From positions 1 to 9,180 of the forward strand of contig CAIRNW010000073.1 of assembly GCA_903879995.1 (NCBI GenBank): a stretch of DNA of 9,180 nucleotides, read 5' to 3'. The DNA is from an uncultured Bacteroidota bacterium. Lineage in GTDB: Bacteria; Bacteroidota; Bacteroidia; Chitinophagales; Chitinophagaceae. Below are positions 1-5,210 of this stretch, piece after piece (the first letter of the stretch is position 1; each line of letters starts with the position of its first letter). A model generated the notes under the pieces. It was not told where the DNA came from. It saw nothing but the letters and a program-made list of their open reading frames with translations, and searched no databases. The position numbers and the translations under genes were made by a program.

Positions 1-1066
1 ACGTCTGCAATCCAATGGTCGTGCTTATCGTTCATATAGTGCTTCTTTTACAGAACCTTGGTTAGGAGGAAAGAAAAGAAATTCGCTGACACTTGGTTTC
101 AACAGCAGTCGTTTCTCCAACGCATTTGATCCATTTACGGGTCGTATCGACAAGGCTCGCTCTGATACAAATTACCTCAGCACAAGTGGTTTTTCTGTTG
201 CATTTGGAAAACAATTGAAGTGGCCTGATGATTATTTTAATCTGGTACTCACGTTCAATTACACACGCTACAAACTTGCGAACTATCCCATATTCAGTGC
301 TGACTTTACATCCGGAACTTCCAACAACGTCAGTGTTAAAGTTGCCTTACAACGTTCTTCCGTATTCAATCCTATTTTCCCAACCAGTGGATCTAATTTT
401 TTGGCCAGTGTTCAGTTAACACCACCTTACTCCTTATTAGGCAATGTGGGAAGTGGTTACAATGCTTATCGCAGACCAGAATATCATAAGTGGCGTTTCA
501 ACGCAGAATGGTATGTTCCAATTGGAAAACCATTGGGTGCAGAAAAAAATCGTCAGTTTGTAGTGAAGTTGGCTGCTAAGTATGGATTTATGGGGCGCTA
601 TAATCCTGACTTACCTTATTCTCCTTTCGAGCGTTTTCAGGTGGGTGATGCAGGCTTGACCAACAACTTTGGTTTATTGGGTTATGATATTGTTGCACAT
701 CGTGGTTATCCGGTTTATCAAACTTCCGATCCAACTATTAATCCTGACCAGCAAAGTGCCAGCCAGTTCTTTACCATATTTAATAAATATCAGTTAGAGG
801 CGCGCTTTCCTTTGGTGACCAACCCCAGCAGTACAATCTATGCGTTAAGCTTTTTTGAAGCCGCTAATGGATGGTATAATTACAAAGATTATAATCCATT
901 TCGTTTACGTCGTAGTGTGGGAGTGGGTATGCGCTTTTTCCTTCCCATGTTTGGTCTGCTTGGGTTTGACTACGGAATTGGTTTAGATCGCGCCATACCC
1001 GGTCAGTCTAATGGTTTGAAAGGAATTTCTCGTTTCACCTTTATGCTAGGATTCGAACCTGAATAA
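1..1066 (+). CDS. bamA: Outer membrane assembly protein BamA, C-terminal beta-barrel part (5' end outside window)
   Basis: BamA is the Omp85-family barrel that folds and inserts outer-membrane proteins. The reading frame is open from base 2, so only about 354 C-terminal residues are visible. The POTRA domains and signal peptide lie upstream of the window. Visible marks are the Omp85 motif FTEPWLGGKKRNSL near bases 47-88, alternating aromatic/polar beta strands, and the loop-6 motif RGY at 701-709 inside GYDIVAHRGYPVY (VRGF/Y family motif, with the conserved Arg). The last strand is aromatic-rich (RFTFMLGF) but the chain ends in EPE rather than a terminal aromatic residue. A TTG at 215 could be mistaken for a start, but the family homology clearly continues upstream of it. 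The stop lies 9 bases before the first ompH gene, which suggests co-transcription with the two chaperone genes. The family call is firm. The length of the missing part is unknown. Confidence 0.93.
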   Translation, partial: RLQSNGRAYRSYSASFTEPWLGGKKRNSLTLGFNSSRFSNAFDPFTGRIDKARSDTNYLSTSGFSVAFGKQLKWPDDYFNLVLTFNYTRYKLANYPIFSADFTSGTSNNVSVKVALQRSSVFNPIFPTSGSNFLASVQLTPPYSLLGNVGSGYNAYRRPEYHKWRFNAEWYVPIGKPLGAEKNRQFVVKLAAKYGFMGRYNPDLPYSPFERFQVGDAGLTNNFGLLGYDIVAHRGYPVYQTSDPTINPDQQSASQFFTIFNKYQLEARFPLVTNPSSTIYALSFFEAANGWYNYKDYNPFRLRRSVGVGMRFFLPMFGLLGFDYGIGLDRAIPGQSNGLKGISRFTFMLGFEPE

Positions 1067-1075
1067 ATCTAGAGT

Positions 1076-1585
1076 ATGAAAAAAAGTTTATTGGTATTCG
1101 GTTTTCTGATCACTGCACTTTTTGGTGCTGCACAGAAATATGCCGTGGTTGATACACGCTATATTTTAGACAAAATGCCTGAATACAGAACGGCGCAGCA
1201 ACAGTTGGATGTGATGGCCGCAACCTGGCAAAAACAAATCGATAGTATGCAATCTTCATTGGATCGCTTGTATCGTGAGTTTGATGCAGAACAGGTAATG
1301 CTAACGGCCGAACTAAAGAAAAGAAAAGAAGATCAACTTTTTAATAAAGAAAAAGAGTTGCGTGATTTACAACGCAAACGTTTTGGTTTTGAAGGCGATC
1401 TGTTTCGGAAAAGACAAGAACTGGTAAAGCCGGTACAGGACAAAGTGTACAATGCAATTCAAAAACTGGCGGCTAGCCGGGGCTATGACTTTGTCCTCGA
1501 CAAAAGTGAGGGAATTACCATTATATTTGCCGACCCCAAACTTGATAAAAGTGAGGAGGTGCTTAGAGAATTAGGAATACGATAA
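1076..1585 (+). CDS. OmpH/Skp-family periplasmic chaperone, copy 1
   Basis: This is a 169-residue exported protein of the Skp/OmpH family, which shields unfolded outer-membrane proteins on their way to BamA. An N-terminal signal peptide is clear: MKK, a hydrophobic core at about residues 5-17, and a probable cleavage near GAAQ/KYA around residue 20. The mature start KYAVVDTRYILDKMPEY is the usual OmpH opening (a short strand, then 'MPEY'). Residues about 40-120 are a highly charged Lys/Arg/Glu/Gln-rich helical stretch expected to form the coiled-coil tentacle. The C-terminal strand segment GYDFVLDKSEGITIIFADP resembles the family's oligomerisation body. It starts 9 bases after bamA with no Shine-Dalgarno, as is normal in Bacteroidota, and is followed 29 bases later by a paralogue. 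The family assignment is strong. The substrate range is inferred from context. Confidence 0.9.
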   Translation: MKKSLLVFGFLITALFGAAQKYAVVDTRYILDKMPEYRTAQQQLDVMAATWQKQIDSMQSSLDRLYREFDAEQVMLTAELKKRKEDQLFNKEKELRDLQRKRFGFEGDLFRKRQELVKPVQDKVYNAIQKLAASRGYDFVLDKSEGITIIFADPKLDKSEEVLRELGIR

Positions 1586-1614
1586 AATAAACTTCTATTT
1601 ATAAAAACCAAAAC

Positions 1615-2154
1615 ATGAAAAAGTACGTTGCGATTATTGCGTTGATTGGTTTGCTCGGGTTCACAAATGCTTCCCAGGCGCAGATCAAGGTTGGCTATAT
1701 TAATGTAGAGAATGTGCTCTCTTTAATGCCTGAAATCAGCAAATTTGATTCTATCCTTACTCGCTACCAGCAGGATTCGATCAATCCTCAGTATGCTTCA
1801 TTGATTCAGACTTATCAGTACAAGGATAGTGTGTACAAAGACACCCTAAAGCCCCCACCAGCTGCGGTAAAGAAGCAACTGGAAGAGGAGCTGCCCCAAT
1901 TGATCAACACCATTCAGAATTGGCAGCAAATTGTAAACCAGGCTATGGAAGCAAAGCAAAATGAATTGCTGGCGCCACTTTACAGAAAAATTTATGATGC
2001 CATCCGTGCTGTAGCTAAGGAAAAGGGGTATACACATGTGATGAACAAGGAAACATTATTGGTTGCTCCGGATGCGGACGATATGATTGCCGCCGTAGCT
2101 GCAAAGTTGAAATTGACTTTGCCGAAGGCTCCTGCAGCCCCTGCCGCTAAGTAA
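1615..2154 (+). CDS. OmpH/Skp-family periplasmic chaperone, copy 2
   Basis: This is the second, 179-residue OmpH/Skp-like protein. The signal peptide has MKK, a hydrophobic core at residues 5-15 and a likely cleavage after SQA (residue 22). The mature start QIKVGYINVENVLSLMPE matches the OmpH opening and parallels copy 1. The middle differs from copy 1: it is shorter in charged helix, contains a Tyr/Gln/Asp-rich segment at about residues 51-75, a KPPPAAVKK proline break near residues 79-87, then EEELPQLINTIQNWQQ. A GYTHVMNKETLLV strand follows, and the protein ends in an Ala/Pro/Lys tail (PKAPAAPAAK). The A-rich spacer before the ATG holds no obvious promoter, so it is probably read from the bamA/ompH transcript. 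A strong terminator begins 21 bases after the stop, closing this unit. Adjacent paralogues suggest an old tandem duplication followed by divergence. Confidence 0.88.
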   Translation: MKKYVAIIALIGLLGFTNASQAQIKVGYINVENVLSLMPEISKFDSILTRYQQDSINPQYASLIQTYQYKDSVYKDTLKPPPAAVKKQLEEELPQLINTIQNWQQIVNQAMEAKQNELLAPLYRKIYDAIRAVAKEKGYTHVMNKETLLVAPDADDMIAAVAAKLKLTLPKAPAAPAAK

Positions 2155-2175
2155 ACTTTTTGAACATAGATTGTG

Positions 2176-2210
2176 GCGCCCGATCCTTTGGATCGGGCGC
2201 TTTACTTTTC
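2176..2210 (+). terminator. Rho-independent terminator after the bamA-ompH-ompH unit
   Basis: GCGCCCGATCC (2176-2186) pairs perfectly with GGATCGGGCGC (2190-2200) around a TTT triloop, giving an 11-bp GC-rich stem. It is followed by the T-rich run TTTACTTTTC (2201-2210). This is a classic intrinsic terminator for the upstream genes. It also argues that murI does not start at the in-frame TTG at 2160, because translation from there would run through the hairpin. Confidence 0.88.
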
Positions 2211-2216
2211 GGTGCA

Positions 2217-2224
2217 TACATTTG
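2217..2224 (+). promoter_or_regulatory. Candidate Bacteroidota -7 element for murI
   Basis: TACATTTG matches the Bacteroidota housekeeping -7 consensus TAnnTTTG exactly. It lies just after the terminator and ends 4 bases before the murI ATG (2229), so the predicted transcript start falls at or next to the start codon. No good -33 TTTG sits at normal spacing: the nearest, at 2187-2190 in the terminator loop, is about 26 bases away. Hence moderate confidence. Confidence 0.5.
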
Positions 2225-2228
2225 TACT

Positions 2229-3083
2229 ATGCTGCAGCCGCTTTCAACTTCTATAGGACCAATTGGCGTATTCGACTCTGGCTTTGGAGGACTGACTGTA
2301 CTTCGAAGTTTAGTGCAGCAACTGCCACAATATGATTTTTGCTATTTAGGAGACAGCGCCCGTTCGCCCTATGGCAATAGATCTTACGAGGCCGTACATC
2401 AATATACCCTTGAAGCGGTGCAGTGGTTTTTTGATCAAGGCTGTCCCTTGGTAATACTAGCGTGCAATACAGCATCGGCCAAAGCACTGCGCACAATTCA
2501 GCAAAAAGATCTGGCACAAATGGCTCCAGCAAACCGAGTCCTTGGTGTAATCCGACCCACTACTGAAGTATTGGGACAATACACTAAGTCAGGAGCGGTA
2601 GGTATACTAGCTACCGAAGGAACTGTTCAATCACAGTCTTATCCCATTGAAATCGAGAAATTTTATCCGCATTTAAAAGTTTATCAAGAGGCTTGTCCAA
2701 TGTGGGTGCCCTTGATTGAGAATAACGAACAAGAAGGACCCGGTGCGGATTATTTTGTAAAAAAGCACCTCGATGCCATTTTTAAAAAAGATCCGGCTAT
2801 CGATCTTTTATTATTGGCCTGTACACATTACCCTTTGTTGGAGCAAAAAATCAGACAATACCTTCCTCCCAACGTACAGTTACTTTCTCAGGGCAAAATT
2901 GTAGCAACCAGTCTGGTTGAATATCTCAACAGACATCCTGAAATAGCCAATCGTTGTACCAAACAGGCCACCCTTACATTTAACACTACGGATAGTACCG
3001 CTGCTTTTGATCAACAAGCGGCCCATTTTTTTGGAGCCCCGGTTAGCTCCAAGGAGGTTCAACTTTTGCCTGTTAGAAGTTAA
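2229..3083 (+). CDS. murI: Glutamate racemase MurI
   Basis: MurI is a 284-residue cytoplasmic, cofactor-independent enzyme that converts L-glutamate to D-glutamate for peptidoglycan. The aspartate/glutamate racemase fold is seen from the N-terminal IGVFDSGFGGLTVL (Asp16, Ser17), then YLGDSARSPYG (residues 39-49), the first catalytic cysteine in LACNTAS (Cys79), and the second in LLACTHYPLL (Cys198, with His200). Length fits the family (about 260-290). I place the start at ATG 2229 because the upstream in-frame extension to TTG 2160 would translate through a strong terminator and has no family homology. The gene follows the ompH pair, the usual Bacteroidota order, but the terminator and a TAnnTTTG element directly before it suggest separate transcription. 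Confidence 0.95.
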   Translation: MLQPLSTSIGPIGVFDSGFGGLTVLRSLVQQLPQYDFCYLGDSARSPYGNRSYEAVHQYTLEAVQWFFDQGCPLVILACNTASAKALRTIQQKDLAQMAPANRVLGVIRPTTEVLGQYTKSGAVGILATEGTVQSQSYPIEIEKFYPHLKVYQEACPMWVPLIENNEQEGPGADYFVKKHLDAIFKKDPAIDLLLLACTHYPLLEQKIRQYLPPNVQLLSQGKIVATSLVEYLNRHPEIANRCTKQATLTFNTTDSTAAFDQQAAHFFGAPVSSKEVQLLPVRS

Positions 3084-3093
3084 ATCGCTGATT

Positions 3094-3116
3094 AATAAGA
3101 TCTTATTTTTCTTTTT
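3094..3116 (+). terminator. Weak AT-rich terminator candidate after murI
   Basis: AATAAGATCTTATT (3094-3107) is a perfect inverted repeat. It can fold as a 5-bp stem with a GATC loop and is followed by T-rich TTTCTTTTT. It lies 10 bases after the murI stop. The stem is short and AT-only, so termination would be weak. The T-run is shared with the presumed upstream element of the rpmH promoter. Confidence 0.35.
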
Positions 3117-3142
3117 CTCCTCCCCTGAAAGCCTTACCTTTG
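3112..3142 (+). promoter_or_regulatory. rpmH promoter (Bacteroidota type)
   Basis: TACCTTTG (3135-3142) is an exact TAnnTTTG -7 element. About 18 bases upstream is the T-run TTTTTC (3112-3117) in the -33 position. The predicted transcript start is near 3146-3149, leaving a leader of about 100 bases before the rpmH ATG. This T-run plus TACCTTTG arrangement is typical of strong housekeeping promoters in the phylum. Confidence 0.68.
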
Positions 3143-3147
3143 CCGTC

Positions 3148-3248
3148 CTTTCACAAAGCGTCGGGTGTGGTGACCTGCCGCAAGAAAATGGAAATCAGAA
3201 TCGTTCTCCCGATTCATCTTTCATCAAACGTGAAAAATTAAGAATACT
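3148..3248 (+). promoter_or_regulatory. Structured 5' leader of rpmH
   Basis: The roughly 100-base leader between the predicted start site and the rpmH ATG can form three successive hairpins. The first pairs 3158-3166 with 3173-3181 (9 positions, one T-C mismatch, one G-U, loop GTGGTG). The second pairs GAATCG 3198-3203 with CGATTC 3210-3215 perfectly. The third pairs TTTCA 3219-3223 with TGAAA 3231-3235. An A-rich stretch follows up to the ATG. Unusually long, folded leaders on ribosomal-protein genes often mediate autoregulation; whether this one does is inference. Confidence 0.35.
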
Positions 3249-3404
3249 ATGAAACGTACATTCCAACCGCATCGCAAACGCCGTAAAACAGTTCACGGAT
3301 TTCGTAAGCGTATGCAAACCGCTAATGGTCGTAAAGTGTTAGCTAGTCGTCGTGCAAAAGGTCGTAAAAAGCTAACCGTGTCTGACGAGAGTAAATTGAA
3401 ATAA
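3249..3404 (+). CDS. rpmH: 50S ribosomal protein bL34
   Basis: L34 is a 51-residue, strongly basic protein of the large ribosomal subunit that binds 23S rRNA. The sequence begins with the near-invariant [20 protein letters not shown] and continues [22 protein letters not shown], which is the family signature from end to end. A short tail (TVSDESKLK) follows, longer than the roughly 44-46 residues of proteobacterial L34 and usual in Bacteroidota. It is followed by a terminator and then rnpA, the conserved rpmH-rnpA order found across bacteria. The start is the ATG that gives the canonical N-terminus. There is no Shine-Dalgarno, only an A-rich leader. The gene is easily missed because it is so short. 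Confidence 0.97.
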   Translation: MKRTFQPHRKRRKTVHGFRKRMQTANGRKVLASRRAKGRKKLTVSDESKLK

Positions 3405-3407
3405 TAG

Positions 3408-3425
3408 AACCTCCTCCGAGGTTTT
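3408..3425 (+). terminator. Small hairpin after rpmH, possible accessory terminator
   Basis: AACCTC (3408-3413) pairs with GAGGTT (3418-3423) around a CTCC loop and is followed by TTTTG. It lies directly after the rpmH stop and before the stronger terminator at 3437. The T-tract is short, so it may instead protect the rpmH mRNA 3' end or do nothing. Confidence 0.3.
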
Positions 3426-3436
3426 GATAACTTTAT

Positions 3437-3463
3437 AGCTCCGGAAAATCCGGAGCTTTTTTT
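3437..3463 (+). terminator. Rho-independent terminator between rpmH and rnpA
   Basis: AGCTCCGGA (3437-3445) pairs perfectly with TCCGGAGCT (3449-3457) around an AAA triloop, followed by six Ts (3458-3463). This is a textbook intrinsic terminator. The rnpA ATG is only 11 bases beyond the T-tract, too close for a separate complete promoter. The hairpin therefore probably acts as a partial terminator that sets the ratio of rpmH to rnpA-yidD mRNA (inference). Confidence 0.88.
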
Positions 3464-3474
3464 ATTTCTATAGC

Positions 3475-3858
3475 ATGGTCCGTAATACATATGGTAAAGC
3501 AGAGCGTTTAAAAAGCCGAAAGTCCATCGATCAGCTTTTTAAAGAGGGACAGCGCTTTAATGTGGGGATGATACGCGTTTTCTATAAACCGGTTCAGCAA
3601 GCAGACATTCGTGCGGGTGTAGGCGTTTCAGCTCGATTATTTAAAAATGCAGTAGATCGCAATCGCATCAAACGTCAGCTCCGGGAGGCGTATCGCTTAC
3701 AAAAACAAATTCTTTCTTCCCTTGATACAGCCACAACAGGGTTGGATCTTTTTTTTATTTACACGGCAAAAGATTTTACTGATTTTAAGGAATTGTTTCA
3801 GGCTGTAGAAAAAGCACTTCTTAAAATAAAATCTAATCTTGGCAAACTGCCTGTATGA
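3475..3858 (+). CDS. rnpA: Ribonuclease P protein component
   Basis: RnpA is the 127-residue protein subunit of RNase P, which with the catalytic RNA removes 5' leaders from pre-tRNAs. The N-terminal segment [22 protein letters not shown] is the family's opening. The hallmark RNR motif is [17 protein letters not shown] at residues 58-74 (Arg62, Asn63, Arg64, Lys66, Arg67, Arg70), which binds [19 protein letters not shown] at about residues 90-104 is the usual beta strand and helix lead-in. Length is normal. It follows rpmH through a strong terminator, and its TGA overlaps the yidD ATG by four bases (ATGA), implying translational coupling. The family assignment is secure. Confidence 0.95.
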   Translation: MVRNTYGKAERLKSRKSIDQLFKEGQRFNVGMIRVFYKPVQQADIRAGVGVSARLFKNAVDRNRIKRQLREAYRLQKQILSSLDTATTGLDLFFIYTAKDFTDFKELFQAVEKALLKIKSNLGKLPV

Positions 3859-4079
3859 TAAAAAGAATTTTGATATTCCCTTTTATGGTACTCATTCGTA
3901 TATACCAGTGGGTAATTTCCCCCTGGCTGGGCCCTAAGTGCAGATTTACGCCCACTTGTTCGCACTATGCAGCAGAAGCATTACAAAAACATGGAGTTTG
4001 GAAAGGACTGGGGTTAGCCATAAAAAGAATTAGCCGCTGTCATCCTTGGGGGAGCAGCGGCTATGATCCAGTTCCTTAA
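3855..4079 (+). CDS. yidD: Membrane protein insertion efficiency factor YidD
   Basis: This is a 74-residue protein of the YidD (DUF37) family, an inner-membrane-associated helper of YidC-dependent membrane protein insertion. The diagnostic features are all present: an amphipathic/hydrophobic N-terminal helix ([20 protein letters not shown]), then [20 protein letters not shown] (Cys29 and Cys35), [16 protein letters not shown] (Cys57) and the closing GSSGYDPVP. Length is typical. The start overlaps the rnpA stop as ATGA. In many bacteria yidC follows yidD; here yidD instead meets the convergent sodA gene 9 bases on, so yidC must lie elsewhere. Confidence 0.95.
   Translation: MIKRILIFPFMVLIRIYQWVISPWLGPKCRFTPTCSHYAAEALQKHGVWKGLGLAIKRISRCHPWGSSGYDPVP
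4031..4063 (+). repeat. Perfect 9-bp inverted repeat inside the yidD 3' end
   Basis: TAGCCGCTG (4031-4039) and CAGCGGCTA (4055-4063) are perfect reverse complements separated by 15 bases, within the last codons of yidD. It is a stable potential hairpin with no T-tract on the plus strand. It could fold at the 3' end of the rnpA-yidD mRNA, or be a chance product of codons for the conserved [12 protein letters not shown] segment. Confidence 0.4.
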
Positions 4080-4088
4080 TGTAGATTC

Positions 4089-4694
4089 TTACAGTGCTTT
4101 TTCGAAACGCGCAGCAATGGTATTCCAATTGATTACATTCCAAAAGGCACCCAAATAATCAGCTCTTCTATTCTGATATTTTAAATAATAGGCATGTTCC
4201 CAAACGTCAACGCCTAATATTGGAGTTCCTTTCACTTCAGCAATATCCATAAGTGGATTGTCCTGGTTAGGAGTAGAGCAGATTTCCAGTTTTCCTTCTT
4301 TTACAATCAACCAAGCCCAACCACTTCCAAAACGTGTCATGCCGGCAGCAGCAAATTTTTCCTGAAATGATGCGTAGGATCCAAATGTGGCTTGGATAGC
4401 CTCTCCTAATTTACCAGAGGGCTCACCACCTGCTTGTGGTGCCAAGCTCTCCCAAAAGAAACTGTGATTCCAGTGCCCACCTCCGTTATTACGAACAGCA
4501 GGAGAAATACTACCTGCTTCTTTTACTAATTGTTCAATTGATTTATTCTCATGGGGGGTACCGGCAATTGCTTTATTTAGATTATCGACATAAGCCTGAT
4601 GATGTTTCCCATGATGAATTTGCATGGTCAGTGTATCAATGTGTGGTTCCAGTGCTTCGTGGGCGTAAGGAAGAGGAGCTAAAGTAAAAGGCAT
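4089..4694 (-). CDS. sodA: Superoxide dismutase, Mn-type of the Fe/Mn family
   Basis: This 201-residue enzyme dismutates superoxide to oxygen and hydrogen peroxide. The opening [18 protein letters not shown] is typical of the family. Metal ligands are visible: His27 in [12 protein letters not shown], His77 in [11 protein letters not shown], and Asp163 and His167 in [15 protein letters not shown]. The outer-sphere glutamine that distinguishes the metals comes from Gln144 (STPNQDNPL), while the FeSOD glutamine position holds Gly73. This is the MnSOD pattern, so Mn is favoured, although cambialistic use cannot be excluded. There is no signal peptide, so it is cytoplasmic. A TAAATTTG element stands 20 bases before the ATG. 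The 3' end is 9 bases from yidD (convergent), and tadA lies upstream on the same strand. Confidence 0.95.
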   Translation of the reverse strand: MPFTLAPLPYAHEALEPHIDTLTMQIHHGKHHQAYVDNLNKAIAGTPHENKSIEQLVKEAGSISPAVRNNGGGHWNHSFFWESLAPQAGGEPSGKLGEAIQATFGSYASFQEKFAAAGMTRFGSGWAWLIVKEGKLEICSTPNQDNPLMDIAEVKGTPILGVDVWEHAYYLKYQNRRADYLGAFWNVINWNTIAARFEKAL

Positions 4695-4713
4695 GTTTTT
4701 GATTTTAGAATAG

Positions 4714-4721
4714 CAAATTTA
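4714..4721 (-). promoter_or_regulatory. Candidate sodA -7 promoter element
   Basis: On the minus strand TAAATTTG matches TAnnTTTG exactly, 19 bases before the sodA ATG. A TTGAC sequence (minus strand of 4736-4740, overlapping the tadA stop) lies 16 bases upstream and could serve as a -33-like element, though the spacing is short. The predicted leader is about 15 A-rich bases with no Shine-Dalgarno. Confidence 0.55.
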
Positions 4722-4736
4722 CGACAGACTGGTGGG

Positions 4737-5174
4737 TCAACGGCGGGCTTTAAAAAAATCCTTCATTAATTGTGCGGCTTCATCTGCACAGCAACCAAAA
4801 GACAATTTGGTTTGAGGATGCAGTGCCCAGTTTGACCCCACGAGTCGTTTATATCCGTTTTTTTCGTCGGCTGTTCCATACACCACACGTCCAATTTTAC
4901 TCCAATAAAGAGCGCCGGCACACATGGGGCAGGGTTCTACTGTCACATAAAGAGTAGCCTCTGGCAGGTATTTGCTACCCAGGGCATTAAAAGCAGCCGT
5001 GAGGGCAATCATTTCTGCATGGGCCGTAGGATCTTGAAGGCGCTCCGTCATATTATGTCCTCTTGCAATCACTTTTCCTTCTTGTACTACAACGGCACCA
5101 ACAGGAACTTCTTCCTCTTCCATTGCTTTTTTTGCTTCTTGCAGCGCCAGCTTCATGAAATGTGCATCATCCAT
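4737..5174 (-). CDS. tadA: tRNA adenosine(34) deaminase TadA
   Basis: This is a 145-residue zinc deaminase of the CDA fold that converts A34 of the tRNA-Arg(ACG) wobble position to inosine. The Zn/catalytic signature is complete: HAE (His52, Glu54) in DPTAHAEMIAL, and PCPMC (Cys82, Cys85) in VEPCPMCAGALYWSKI. VPVGAVVV at residues 23-30 and RGHN at 38-41 are family-typical. I choose ATG at 5174 over the TTG at 5201: the nine extra residues have no homology and the TTG overlaps a promoter-like TAAAATTTG. The gene is 42 bases upstream of sodA on the same strand and divergent from the aldehyde dehydrogenase gene with a 36-base gap. A guanine deaminase-like relative is the main alternative, but length and motifs favour TadA. 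Confidence 0.9.
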   Translation of the reverse strand: MDDAHFMKLALQEAKKAMEEEEVPVGAVVVQEGKVIARGHNMTERLQDPTAHAEMIALTAAFNALGSKYLPEATLYVTVEPCPMCAGALYWSKIGRVVYGTADEKNGYKRLVGSNWALHPQTKLSFGCCADEAAQLMKDFFKARR

Positions 5175-5198
5175 AGTGGAGGTTTTCCTAACTTGGTT

Positions 5199-5207
5199 CA
5201 AATTTTA
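5199..5207 (-). promoter_or_regulatory. Imperfect -7-like element for tadA
   Basis: Minus-strand TAAAATTTG resembles TAnnTTTG with one extra base between TA and TTTG. It ends 24 bases before the tadA ATG at 5174, a sensible leader length. Because it departs from the consensus and no clear -33 was seen, this is a weak call. Confidence 0.3.
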
Positions 5208-5210
5208 GAC

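Noticed and set aside
215..217. TTG as the start of the bamA fragment
   Set aside because: The frame is open to the left edge with Omp85 motifs (FTEPW) upstream, so this is an internal Leu codon.
3007..3252. Plus-strand 81-codon ORF between murI and rpmH
   Set aside because: It overlaps the murI 3' end in another frame, runs through the rpmH promoter and leader hairpins, and ends just inside rpmH. No protein-like pattern or homology is recognisable.
3293..3490. Minus-strand ORF antisense to rpmH and its terminator
   Set aside because: A shadow of the Arg/Lys-rich rpmH codons. No start context or family signature.
4436..4687. Plus-strand ORF antisense to sodA
   Set aside because: A shadow ORF opposite highly conserved SOD codons, low-complexity Tyr/Leu run, no promoter.
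5178..5182. GGAGG as a Shine-Dalgarno for the aldehyde dehydrogenase
   Set aside because: It is 28 bases before the ATG at 5211, far too distant, and no other gene here uses a Shine-Dalgarno.
5175..5201. TTG start for tadA adding nine residues
   Set aside because: TTG is rare, the added residues have no homology, and the ATG at 5174 begins the conserved part.
5019..5210. N-terminal extension of the aldehyde dehydrogenase by 64 codons
   Set aside because: The extension is entirely antisense to tadA and the divergent gap, its residues (many His/Phe/Cys) resemble nothing in ALDH3, and the ATG at 5211 gives the normal family length and motif positions.
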